Shown here: piece after piece, positions 6,750 through 13,353 of the stretch
Layout: the number at the start of each line of letters is the position of its first letter
How positions within the stretch are numbered: the stretch's first letter is position 1
The notes under the pieces: model-generated
What the model was told of the DNA's origin: nothing
Databases searched by the model: none
Seen by the model: only the letters and a program-made list of their open reading frames with translations
Source of the DNA: an uncultured Clostridia bacterium
GTDB lineage: Bacteria > Bacillota > Clostridia > Lachnospirales > Lachnospiraceae
Assembly (NCBI GenBank): GCA_946186175.1
Contig: CAMHMG010000061.1
Span: forward strand, 1 to 13,353
Length of the DNA stretch: 13,353 nt
Direction: 5' to 3'
Made by a program: the position numbers and the translations under genes

Positions 6750-6802
6750 TAACTGTTTAGCTAGCATCTTGCATTTAATGCAAAATACGTACGAAAATAT
6801 AT
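6750..6802 (+). repeat. 53-bp structured intergenic repeat, copy A
   Basis: Starts TAACTGTTTAG and matches 42 of 53 bases of copy B on the opposite strand near 8634-8686, with weaker similarity continuing for another fifteen or so bases towards the flgG stop codon. Its centre folds as TTGCA/TGCAA (6769-6773 with 6779-6783), extended by weaker outer pairs. One stem position differs from copy B by a compensating change (T-A here, C-G in B), suggesting the fold has been maintained. Confidence 0.6.
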
Positions 6803-6810
6803 ATTACACA

Positions 6811-7692
6811 TTACCTACGTAAATTATTAGCCTGCTGAAGCATTTCATCCGTAGCCTGTATAGCCTTAGAATTCATCTCATATGCTCTTTGAGCAACAAT
6901 CATATTGACCATTTCATCTGCGACCTGCACATTAGACATTTCCAGATACCCCTGATGTACTGCACTCTTCTTAAGCCCTTCGTTAGCACTTTCCTCTATA
7001 GGCGCACCGGATACAACCGTTTCTTTATACAGGTTATCGCCCCCCTGATCAAGTCCTGATGGATTATTAAACTGCACAAGACCTATCTTTTTGTCATAAG
7101 CCTGTCCGTTTGCAGTGTCCTGAAGCGGCACCTTAACCTGAACATTCTTATCAGTGTCATTATATTCATAATAAATGTCACCCTCACGGTTAACATATAT
7201 CTGTCCTGTGGTATTATATTCCTTACCTTCAATATTAACCGTTTTCGGTATTACTATATTGTTATTATTCTGATCAAGAACGGGATGACCATCAGATGTA
7301 CAAAGCATTATTCCATCATCTGTATTCATAAGGTTAAAGCTTCCGTCTCTGGTATAGCAGACATCACCGTCTTCATTCCTAACCTTAAAAAACCCATCTC
7401 CCTCTATTGCCATATAACTCGGATAGTCTACCGATTGCAGATTACCCTGTGTAAAAACTGTCGTGATAGATGCAGTTCTCGTTCCAAGTCCAACCTGTGC
7501 AGGTATTGGCTTATTCTCTCCTGTATTATTAGTAGACTTCGACTGCAAAGTCTGATACAAAAGTGACTTAAATTCCACTGTATCTTTCTTATAACCCGTT
7601 GTATTAACATTTGAAAGATTATTTGCAATGTTATCAAGATTTGTCTGCTGCGCGATCATTCCCGATGCTGCAGACCACAATGATCTCATCAT
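6811..7692 (-). CDS. flgG: Flagellar basal-body distal rod protein FlgG-type (FlhP)
   Basis: FlgG forms the distal flagellar rod, exported through the flagellar type III system. The 293-residue product has the diagnostic N-terminus MMRSLWSAASGMIAQQTNLD then NIANNLSNVNTTGYKKDTVE, a variable middle containing EGDGFFKVRNEDGDVCYTRD and the G.F repeats of axial proteins, and the C-terminal signature (QGYLEMSNVQVADEMVNMIV then AQRAYEMNSKAIQATDEML). It is about 30 residues longer than a typical FlgG, the extra length lying in the middle region. The first of two ATGs (7692) is best spaced from AGGAGG. It lies 39 bp after the flgF-type gene, as flhP follows flhO in B. subtilis. Confidence 0.92.
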   Translation of the reverse strand: MMRSLWSAASGMIAQQTNLDNIANNLSNVNTTGYKKDTVEFKSLLYQTLQSKSTNNTGENKPIPAQVGLGTRTASITTVFTQGNLQSVDYPSYMAIEGDGFFKVRNEDGDVCYTRDGSFNLMNTDDGIMLCTSDGHPVLDQNNNNIVIPKTVNIEGKEYNTTGQIYVNREGDIYYEYNDTDKNVQVKVPLQDTANGQAYDKKIGLVQFNNPSGLDQGGDNLYKETVVSGAPIEESANEGLKKSAVHQGYLEMSNVQVADEMVNMIVAQRAYEMNSKAIQATDEMLQQANNLRR

Positions 7693-7731
7693 AATAATTA
7701 CCTCCTAACCCATAGTTAAATATAATCAAAC

Positions 7732-8520
7732 CTATACCCTGCCTATCTCGTTAACAGATTTGTCCAAAGTTTCATCCATAGTCTGAACAATCTTCTGTCC
7801 GGCTTCATATGCTCTGGTAATCGTTATCATATCAACCATTTCTTTAATAACATTAGTGTTGGACATTTCTAAATATCCCTGATGCACTATCGTTGTATCA
7901 TCTGCCTGCAGCCCCGCTGCCTCAGTTGCATCATACATATTCTCCCCATATAGAAGCAATGCCTGTGGATTGTCAAATCTTGCTATTCCAATTGTCGCCA
8001 GCTCGTTGCCGTCAACAGAAATCGTTCCCTTTCTGTCAATAGTAACATTGACCGCTGTCTGCGCTCCGGGTATCTGAATTGTTCCACCATTCGAATCCAA
8101 CACATAATCCCCATCCTTGGTAACAAGATAACCTTCCGTGTTTACAGTAAATGATCCATCTCTTGTATATTTCGTAGTTGTCTCACCCTGCTTGTTTGTG
8201 AATTGAATGGTAAAGAATCCGTCTCCACTAAGCGCCAGATCATAAGTGTTACCAGTCTCCCTCAAACTCCCTTGAGAAAAATCATGATAGGTCTCTCCTA
8301 CCTTGACACCCAGATTCATATTACCAATCTTATAGTGAACACCGCTGTACTCATTATCGGTATGAATCCGAAGTGTAAGCTCATCATCAAAGGACTGGGA
8401 GGTCACACCCTGTTTTTTGTAACCGGTAGTGTCAGAATTAGCCATATTGTTAGTTATAACATCTAGGCGTTTCTGCTCATTAACCATACCGGTCCATCCC
8501 GTGTAAAGACCTCTTACCAT
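7732..8520 (-). CDS. flgF: Flagellar rod/hook-basal body protein FlgF-type (FlhO)
   Basis: This 262-residue axial protein has the rod-family N-terminus (MVRGLYTGWTGMVNEQKRLD then VITNNMANSDTTGYKK), a core with ALSGDGFFTIQFTN and YTRDGSFTVNTEGYLVT, and the C-terminal QGYLEMSNTNVIKEMVDMIT plus TRAYEAGQKIVQTMDETL. It is related to the neighbouring FlgG-type gene but diverged. The GLYTG start and its place upstream of flgG fit the proximal rod protein FlgF, the counterpart of B. subtilis FlhO. The ATG at 8520 follows AAGGAG seven bases upstream. It is separated from the actin gene by a 174-bp hairpin-rich gap. The exact subunit name within the rod family is less certain than family membership. 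Confidence 0.88.
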   Translation of the reverse strand: MVRGLYTGWTGMVNEQKRLDVITNNMANSDTTGYKKQGVTSQSFDDELTLRIHTDNEYSGVHYKIGNMNLGVKVGETYHDFSQGSLRETGNTYDLALSGDGFFTIQFTNKQGETTTKYTRDGSFTVNTEGYLVTKDGDYVLDSNGGTIQIPGAQTAVNVTIDRKGTISVDGNELATIGIARFDNPQALLLYGENMYDATEAAGLQADDTTIVHQGYLEMSNTNVIKEMVDMITITRAYEAGQKIVQTMDETLDKSVNEIGRV

Positions 8521-8550
8521 CTCGTCACTCCTTTTCTCTTGTTAAAACTT

Positions 8551-8581
8551 CGTATCTATGAAGCTTCCCTTCATAGATACG
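8551..8581 (-). other. Perfect 13-bp stem-loop upstream of flgF
   Basis: CGTATCTATGAAG (8551-8563) pairs without mismatch with 8569-8581 around a 5-base loop. On the minus strand it is followed by AAGTTTTAAC, too poor in T for a confident terminator, and it leaves no room for a promoter before the flgF start at 8520. It is better described as an attenuator-like or processing stem in the mreB-flgF transcript. It is the last of four hairpins in this gap; the others are GTGC/GCAC at 8593-8604, GTATC/GATAC at 8622-8637, and the copy B stem at 8648-8672. Confidence 0.6.
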
Positions 8582-8633
8582 CAAAAGGCTCAGTGCTAAC
8601 GCACATTCCAGTATGCCTGTCGTATCGTAAAAG

Positions 8634-8686
8634 ATACATTTTTCTACGAATCTCGCAGTTAATGCGAGATTCTAACTAAACAGTTA
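8634..8686 (-). repeat. 53-bp structured intergenic repeat, copy B
   Basis: Read on the minus strand it starts TAACTGTTTAG and folds into a perfect 10-bp stem, GAATCTCGCA with TGCGAGATTC (8672-8663 with 8657-8648), loop TTAAC. It is 79% identical to copy A over 53 bp but in the opposite orientation, so the two copies form an inverted pair around flgF-flgG. It lies just after the actin gene stop. Confidence 0.6.
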
Positions 8687-8694
8687 CATACCAC

Positions 8695-9693
8695 CTACTC
8701 TTCTTCCATAGCACCACTTAGAAACTCTATATATTTGCCAGTACCTATAGCTACACATGTAAGCGGATCTTCTGCTGTCATTGTTGTAATACCGGTCTCT
8801 TCCTCAATCAATTCCTCTAATCCGTGAAGCATGGCACCCCCGCCTGTAAGAACTATACCTCTGTCTGCTATATCTGCCGCAAGCTCCGGAGGAGTCTTCT
8901 CAAGCACTGAGTGAACTGCTTCAATAATCTCCTCTGTAACCTCCTCTAATGCCTCAACAGTCTCTTCTGAGGAAACCGTAACGGTTCTCGGAAGACCTGT
9001 GACCAGATTCCTTCCTCTTATATCCAATGTCAGATTCTCCGGTCTTCTATAACAGGTTCCTATCTTTATCTTGATCTCCTCAGCGGTTCTCTCACCGATA
9101 AGAAGATTATGTTTCTTCTTCATAAAACGGACTATTGCCTCGTCAAAATCATCTCCGGCAGTCTTTATCGAGGTGCTTACCACAGTACCACCCAAAGATA
9201 TTACGGCTATATCGGCGGTTCCTCCACCTATATCAACTATCATATTACCGCAAGGACGGGAGATGTCTATTCCTGCTCCAATTGCTGCCGCAACAGGTTC
9301 TTCAATGATCGACACATCTCTTGCTCCTGCCTGATAGGTTGCATCCTCTACAGCCTTCTTTTCAACTTCCGTAACACCACTGGGAACACATACAGATATT
9401 CTTGGTCTCCTCCCGAAAAAGCTCTTTCCTACTGCTTTCTGTATAAAATACTTAAGCATCTTCTCTGTTATCTTATAATCCGAGATAACTCCCTGTCTTA
9501 ACGGTCTGACTGCAACGATATTGCCCGGAGTTCTGCCAAGCATAAGCCTTGCTTCTTCGCCAATCGCCTTAATCTTATTAGTGTCCCTGTCAAAAGCCAC
9601 AACTGAGGGTTCTTTCAAAACTACCCCTTTACCTTTAACGTACACAAGGATACTGGCCGTACCCAAATCAATTCCTATGTCTGAACTTGCCAT
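8695..9693 (-). CDS. mreB: MreB/Mbl family rod-shape actin
   Basis: MreB-type proteins are membrane-associated bacterial actins that direct lateral cell-wall synthesis and rod shape. The 332-residue product shows the actin/Hsp70 nucleotide-binding motifs: phosphate-1 DIGIDLGTASI (5-15), EEPVAAAIGAG (131-141), phosphate-2 VDIGGGTADIAVIS (153-166) and the adenosine motif VLTGGGAML (281-289), plus ERTAEEIKIKIG (201-212). Length is normal. The arrangement actin-flgF-flgG matches B. subtilis mbl-flhO-flhP, so Mbl is the likelier specific orthologue even though the MreB/Mbl/MreBH paralogues cannot be separated by eye. ATG 9693 has AAAGGGG upstream. A sigma-28 promoter match lies directly ahead. Confidence 0.93.
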   Translation of the reverse strand: MASSDIGIDLGTASILVYVKGKGVVLKEPSVVAFDRDTNKIKAIGEEARLMLGRTPGNIVAVRPLRQGVISDYKITEKMLKYFIQKAVGKSFFGRRPRISVCVPSGVTEVEKKAVEDATYQAGARDVSIIEEPVAAAIGAGIDISRPCGNMIVDIGGGTADIAVISLGGTVVSTSIKTAGDDFDEAIVRFMKKKHNLLIGERTAEEIKIKIGTCYRRPENLTLDIRGRNLVTGLPRTVTVSSEETVEALEEVTEEIIEAVHSVLEKTPPELAADIADRGIVLTGGGAMLHGLEELIEEETGITTMTAEDPLTCVAIGTGKYIEFLSGAMEEE

Positions 9694-9714
9694 TATTATG
9701 CCCCTTTCATATAT

Positions 9715-9741
9715 ATATCGCCCAAAACAGATTGTTTCTTA
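9715..9741 (-). promoter_or_regulatory. Candidate sigma-28 (flagellar) promoter of the mreB/mbl-flgF-flgG unit
   Basis: On the minus strand TAAG (9741-9738) is followed after exactly 15 bases by GGCGATAT (9722-9715). The B. subtilis SigD consensus is TAAA-N15-GCCGATAT, so one base in each box deviates. Transcription would begin near 9708, giving a leader of only about 15 nt with the AAAGGGG binding site at its very 5' end, which is tight. No terminator separates the unit from the upstream sensor gene, so readthrough may also occur. Confidence 0.5.
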
Positions 9742-9759
9742 ACACGATAAGGTAAGTTT

Positions 9760-12261
9760 TTATTTATTTTTATTCTTTTTGAGAATTACGAGACTCAAAT
9801 CTATTGTAGTAAATACATTAAGTCTTATCTCTACCACATTCATTATCTGGTCTAGCTCTTTCAAATAGCTCTGCCATTTTGACACTTTATTATTAGCTAT
9901 AAATCTCTTCTTGATTCCGGAAAGTTGTCTGTACTGCTCCATCTGATCATTGATGATATCCTGAGCCTGCATTCCGACAAGACTATACCCAAACAGTTTG
10001 TCCATTGCCTTGTTGGCAAAAATTATCTCGCCTGTATCATTATTCTTGACAAACACTGCATCCCTGATATGATCATAAGTCTCTAAGAAGCCTTGCCTTA
10101 TCATATCCTTTTTGACTACCTGTTGTTTTTTGAAAATAACCTCCTGTATAAGCTTAGCTGCAGTAGTCACAAAGTGCTGTTCATTTTTATCAAATTTTTC
10201 TTCTCTGTTGACATCACCAAAAGCTATATATCCTCTTGAATCAACTCCTGGCAGCATCATTTCTATTGCAACGAATTTCATATTGGAACTATACGCAAGT
10301 TCAGTTATAAATGGATGCTTTGACTTAAAAGTACCCGAAACACCGTTCTTTTCACCTATGATCTTCTCTATCTCTTTGATCTCAGAAACCGACAGCTCCA
10401 TACGGTCAAAGAAAATATGGTCGTCATCCGACTGATTCCACACATAATATTTTACCGCATTCTCTGTCTCTTTATTCTCCATATAAATGCCAATATATGA
10501 AACAGACAGGTACATACCTATTCTCTGACACATCTCACTAAGTCCCGTTTCGCCTTGCTCTAAAGCTATGTTAAGAAGCTCTTGCAGAACCTTTCTTTCC
10601 TGTTTCTCTCTCTTTAATTTGAACTCGGTTAATTTCTTATTCTTGACTGCCTCTTCAACACGGTCTTTGTCATAGAAAGCTGTAACTATTGAGGATGCAA
10701 GCCTCCACTGTGCTTCAATCACATCACTCATTTCTACAACGCCCTCACCATCTATAGCGGCAAGCACCCAGAAGGCTTTGACTGCTTCATCAACTGAAAT
10801 TGGTGCAAATATCATACGAACAGGTATCCCACCCAGATCAATATCTATGGTTTTGGAAACATTTTGAAGCTTGGCCTGCTCTCTTATCTCATTCATTCTC
10901 GCCTGTATTTCAGGACGTTCAAGAATATCGTAGAACACCCCCATATTCTTAGCAGGTCCTATCGGATTCGTGATCAACTTTCCATCTTCAGCTAATGCAA
11001 CAATAAAGTAACCGGCATGAGCCCCAACACTTTCCGCCATCACCTGAAGCCTGCTGCCAACCTCAATAATATCATGATCCATGTGAACATCCAATCCCTG
11101 CTGTTCAACTGACATGGCAAGTTTTTCCTCACTTGCTATTATCATGTCGGCTATCTCTTTCTCCAACTCTTTTTGTTCGGTTATATCATTAAGAAGCCAG
11201 GAAACCTCTGCCTCACCATCAGAGATACGATTAATGGTCAAATGTCCTTCTACCCATACCATAACACCATCATCTCTGACTACACGAAATGAATTGTCTA
11301 ATTCAGCGACTCCATTTGCTATAGCCTGATACATAGAGTCAATCACCGCATCCCTGTCGTCGGGATGAATATAATCCTCTGTAAGCTTGTTGCCCTGCCT
11401 AAGTGCATCTACGTTCATACCAAGAATTGACGCATTTGCAGATATATACTTAAGAACTCGCTTTCCGGCCTGAAATGATTTAACAATAAGAACACTTTTC
11501 ATCTTAGAGATTGCATTAGAAAGGTATATATTCTCATCAAGTCTTGCCAGTTCTTCTTTTCTGTCAAAGGCAATCACTTCATAGTCAGTAAGCATCCCAT
11601 CATCATTATAGTTATAATGAAGAAGAATACGCACAGGAACAAGCTCCTTTTCACCTGTCAAAAATCTGCATTCATAAGAGCTTTCATCCAAACACCTTTC
11701 AACGGCACTTCTCATATCCTCCTCAAGTCCCTCGACATCATCAGGGCAGATCAAATCTTCAAGATTCACACCTTCTTCATAAAGCTGTGCCCTACTATAT
11801 CCATATTGATTGATGTTCTGAGATGCATATTCAACATGACGTTTACCATTAATATCCATACTTACATGAAGCGCTATGATCCTTCCGTGATTAACTATCC
11901 TCTCAAGAGTAAGACTTCCGATATTCATATCTGCACGAAATTCAAACATCAATGTATAGATCAATATGTCATCAATGCAAGCCTCATTCACAAGACCCGA
12001 AACAAGATGTTCCTTCCCGTCAGCAACCATTCGTATCCTGTGCCATATCAGACTTTTCTTGTTCTTTAACATATTCCAGAAATCTGCCTTTGTAAGCACT
12101 CTTCCCGGTTCTATATGGATATTTTTCACTTTGCCGCCAAGCAAGGTCTCAGCTTCATCGTTAATATCTAAGACCTTTCCCGACTCAGCTTCAAAAACAA
12201 TCATAGGATATTCGATATATGCCGCAAACTCTTTAAATATATCTATTCGTCTCTTATCCAA
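9760..12261 (-). CDS. Multi-PAS/GAF sensor protein without recognisable output domain
   Basis: An 833-residue cytoplasmic protein built from sensory modules. PAS-like segments occupy about residues 13-107 (IEYPMIVFEAESGKVLDIND), 120-235 (VEYASQNINQYGYSRAQLYE), 252-372 (YISANASILGMNVDAL, ending VSWLLNDITEQKEL) and 725-823 (DAVFVKNNDTGEIIFANKAM, DKLFGYS). Two GAF-like blocks lie at about 395-540 and 570-710, joined by a charged helical linker (KKLTEFKLKREKQERKVLQE). No transmembrane segment, signal peptide, GGDEF, EAL, HD-GYP, histidine kinase or DNA-binding domain is visible. Ligand or partner is unknown. The start is a TTG at 12261, chosen because AGGAGG lies eight bases upstream; an in-frame TTG at 12291 precedes that site. 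It lies between a DivIVA-like gene and the actin gene, hinting at a cell-shape or motility link only by position. Confidence 0.85.
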   Translation of the reverse strand: MDKRRIDIFKEFAAYIEYPMIVFEAESGKVLDINDEAETLLGGKVKNIHIEPGRVLTKADFWNMLKNKKSLIWHRIRMVADGKEHLVSGLVNEACIDDILIYTLMFEFRADMNIGSLTLERIVNHGRIIALHVSMDINGKRHVEYASQNINQYGYSRAQLYEEGVNLEDLICPDDVEGLEEDMRSAVERCLDESSYECRFLTGEKELVPVRILLHYNYNDDGMLTDYEVIAFDRKEELARLDENIYLSNAISKMKSVLIVKSFQAGKRVLKYISANASILGMNVDALRQGNKLTEDYIHPDDRDAVIDSMYQAIANGVAELDNSFRVVRDDGVMVWVEGHLTINRISDGEAEVSWLLNDITEQKELEKEIADMIIASEEKLAMSVEQQGLDVHMDHDIIEVGSRLQVMAESVGAHAGYFIVALAEDGKLITNPIGPAKNMGVFYDILERPEIQARMNEIREQAKLQNVSKTIDIDLGGIPVRMIFAPISVDEAVKAFWVLAAIDGEGVVEMSDVIEAQWRLASSIVTAFYDKDRVEEAVKNKKLTEFKLKREKQERKVLQELLNIALEQGETGLSEMCQRIGMYLSVSYIGIYMENKETENAVKYYVWNQSDDDHIFFDRMELSVSEIKEIEKIIGEKNGVSGTFKSKHPFITELAYSSNMKFVAIEMMLPGVDSRGYIAFGDVNREEKFDKNEQHFVTTAAKLIQEVIFKKQQVVKKDMIRQGFLETYDHIRDAVFVKNNDTGEIIFANKAMDKLFGYSLVGMQAQDIINDQMEQYRQLSGIKKRFIANNKVSKWQSYLKELDQIMNVVEIRLNVFTTIDLSLVILKKNKNK

Positions 12262-12269
12262 CGCTATAA

Positions 12270-12275
12270 CCTCCT
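12270..12275 (-). promoter_or_regulatory. Ribosome binding site fixing the TTG start of the PAS/GAF protein
   Basis: AGGAGG on the minus strand, eight bases before the TTG at 12261. It decides between two in-frame TTG codons: the upstream one (12291) would put this site inside the coding sequence. No in-frame ATG lies nearby. Confidence 0.75.
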
Positions 12276-12344
12276 GCAATCTTCTGTACAATAATCATTC
12301 AATATCTTTAATCAAAATCATCTGCGATGTCTGTTCACTGTAAG

Positions 12345-13265
12345 TTAGAATTTGATCTGTGGAATATCCGAATCCTCCTCATCATTTTCCTTTTCCTTCT
12401 GATCCTTAGGCGGTTCAATAGCACCAAAAGCCTTATCTGTTATAGACTTAGTCTCATTGCAGGCCTTAACAACACCCTCAACCGATTCCATAAGACTTGC
12501 CATATAATTGCTTACATTCTCACACTCACGCTTCATAGAGCCACGAATTGTGCTGACCTTCTGTCTTGCCTCAGAAAGCATTCTCTCCTTCTCACCCTCC
12601 GCGTCAGCGAGCATTTTCTGGCATTCGGCATTGGTCTTAGCTGTTGACTGTTTATACTCTTCCTCTGCACGTACGCGAAGAGTATCTCTCTCCTCCTCTG
12701 CGCGTCTTATAATATTAGCGCTCTGTTTCTCTGAATCCTCTATTATATTCTTACTTCTCTTTTCTGCATCAGTCACCATATAATTGCTCTGACTCTTAGC
12801 ATCAAGCAGAAGCTTGTCACTCTCTTCTTTGGCAGACAAAAGCATCGCCTTACTGTTGTTTTCTGCCTCTTCCATCATCTTCTTACTCTTGAGCTCTGCT
12901 TCCTTTAACATAGTATCACATCTCTCATTAGTCTCAACCAGTGTTCTCGAGATGACCTCAAGCTTCTCTGTATAAGTTTTGGAATTCTCCTCCTGTTCCG
13001 CCAGCTTCCTGTTCGCTTTGTCAAGCTCCTTCTGAAGAGATTCATTATATTTCTGCATATTCTCTATTGCCTGATTAGACTCAGAACTCATGCTATCCTT
13101 AACAAGCTGCAAATTCTTAACCGTCTCAGACAACTTCGATATTGTCTGTTTAAGGTCCGCAACATCCTGATCATGTGTTTTTTTCATATCATCAATATAG
13201 GTATCTACCGAGGCTTTATCATAACCTCCAAATGATACAGTTTTGAATTTCTCTTCTCTTGCCAT
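12345..13265 (-). CDS. DivIVA-domain coiled-coil protein with 11-residue repeats
   Basis: DivIVA/GpsB-type proteins bind curved membrane at poles or septa and recruit division, growth or polarity partners. The 306-residue product begins with a DivIVA-like segment (FKTVSFGGYDKASVDTYIDD, residues 7-26). Residues 30-280 are a long coiled coil. From 117 to 248 it can be read as twelve 11-residue units, the clearest following xxMLxxAxxxS (KKMMEEAENNS, KAMLLSAKEES, DKLLLDAKSQS). A short acidic tail follows, rich in E and D and ending DIPQIKF. It is much longer than GpsB and lacks the usual compact DivIVA tail, so it may be a dedicated polarity or scaffolding variant. The ATG at 13265 follows AGAGG. 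It is probably transcribed with the PAS/GAF gene 83 bp downstream. Confidence 0.82.
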   Translation of the reverse strand: MAREEKFKTVSFGGYDKASVDTYIDDMKKTHDQDVADLKQTISKLSETVKNLQLVKDSMSSESNQAIENMQKYNESLQKELDKANRKLAEQEENSKTYTEKLEVISRTLVETNERCDTMLKEAELKSKKMMEEAENNSKAMLLSAKEESDKLLLDAKSQSNYMVTDAEKRSKNIIEDSEKQSANIIRRAEEERDTLRVRAEEEYKQSTAKTNAECQKMLADAEGEKERMLSEARQKVSTIRGSMKRECENVSNYMASLMESVEGVVKACNETKSITDKAFGAIEPPKDQKEKENDEEDSDIPQIKF

Positions 13266-13334
13266 TATAATAAACCTCTTTTCTTTTCAATAGTTTGTGC
13301 GAAGCGTAACGTCATTTCGACCTCGCATCATTAT

Positions 13335-13343
13335 ATTATAGCA
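13335..13343 (-). promoter_or_regulatory. Extended -10 promoter of the DivIVA-like gene
   Basis: On the minus strand TGCTATAAT is an exact -10 box with the TGn extension. The -35 region would fall beyond the window end and cannot be judged. The inferred leader is about 60 nt and contains a weak stem TGCGA/TCGCA (13298-13302 with 13323-13327). Confidence 0.55.
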
Positions 13344-13353
13344 ATTATTGTGC

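Noticed and set aside
7285..7637. Plus- and minus-frame open frames inside flgG
   Set aside because: They are out-of-frame shadows of a well-supported rod protein, with no binding site or family resemblance.
8551..8581. The 13-bp stem as an intrinsic terminator of the actin gene
   Set aside because: The following sequence has only a four-base T tract after AAG, and no promoter could fit between it and the flgF start, so full termination would silence flgF and flgG.
9694..9759. A frameshifted or split output domain following the PAS/GAF protein
   Set aside because: Only 66 bp remain before the actin gene, and they hold its promoter match; no effector-domain sequence appears in any frame.
1..13353. 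CRISPR arrays, tRNA or rRNA genes, prophage or IS transposase genes
   Set aside because: No regularly spaced direct repeats, no cloverleaf or rRNA-like stretches, and no recombinase or transposase motifs were seen in the window.

Overview
The window reads as chromosomal DNA of a motile, low-GC, Gram-positive anaerobe of the Clostridia, most likely a Lachnospiraceae member of the Butyrivibrio/Roseburia type. That assignment is inference from base composition, consistently strong AGGAGG-type ribosome binding sites and gene order; nothing in the sequence fixes the genus. Twelve of the thirteen genes lie on the minus strand and are listed below in their direction of transcription, from high to low coordinates.

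Region 1 (13353-9694): a DivIVA-domain coiled-coil protein with eleven-residue repeats, then an 833-residue PAS/GAF sensor with no recognisable output domain. Region 2 (9693-5933): an MreB/Mbl actin, two rod/hook proteins (FlgF and FlgG types), a short FlgJ-type rod-binding protein and an orphan BlaI/MecI-type repressor. The actin-FlgF-FlgG order matches Bacillus subtilis mbl-flhO-flhP. A good sigma-28 (flagellar sigma) promoter match precedes the actin gene and a good housekeeping promoter precedes flgJ-blaI. The actin-flgF gap holds four consecutive hairpins, and a 53-bp repeat occurs in opposite orientations on either side of flgF-flgG.

Region 3 (5825-5517): a small Xre-type regulator on the plus strand, divergent from recD2 and convergent with the BlaI gene, with a shared bidirectional terminator. 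Region 4 (5269-1): recD2, comFC and yvyF, closed by a clear terminator, then flgM (preceded by a sigma-28 promoter match), flgN and the 5' third or so of flgK. The comFC-yvyF-flgM-flgN-flgK order is the classic Firmicutes late-flagellar arrangement.

The most notable accessory feature is a 214-bp non-coding element between flgN and flgK. It has 15-bp terminal inverted repeats and exact 10-bp flanking direct repeats, and it folds extensively. Removing it with one flank copy restores a 29-bp flgN-flgK spacer and keeps the flgN stop codon, as expected for a MITE insertion inside the operon. Together the genes describe flagellar rod and hook assembly, anti-sigma control, secretion chaperoning and cell shape. 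Beyond ordinary flagellar genes, the points worth a second look are the MITE, the hairpin/repeat family around flgF-flgG, the possible flagellar-sigma control of an actin gene, and the orphan sensor and repressor.
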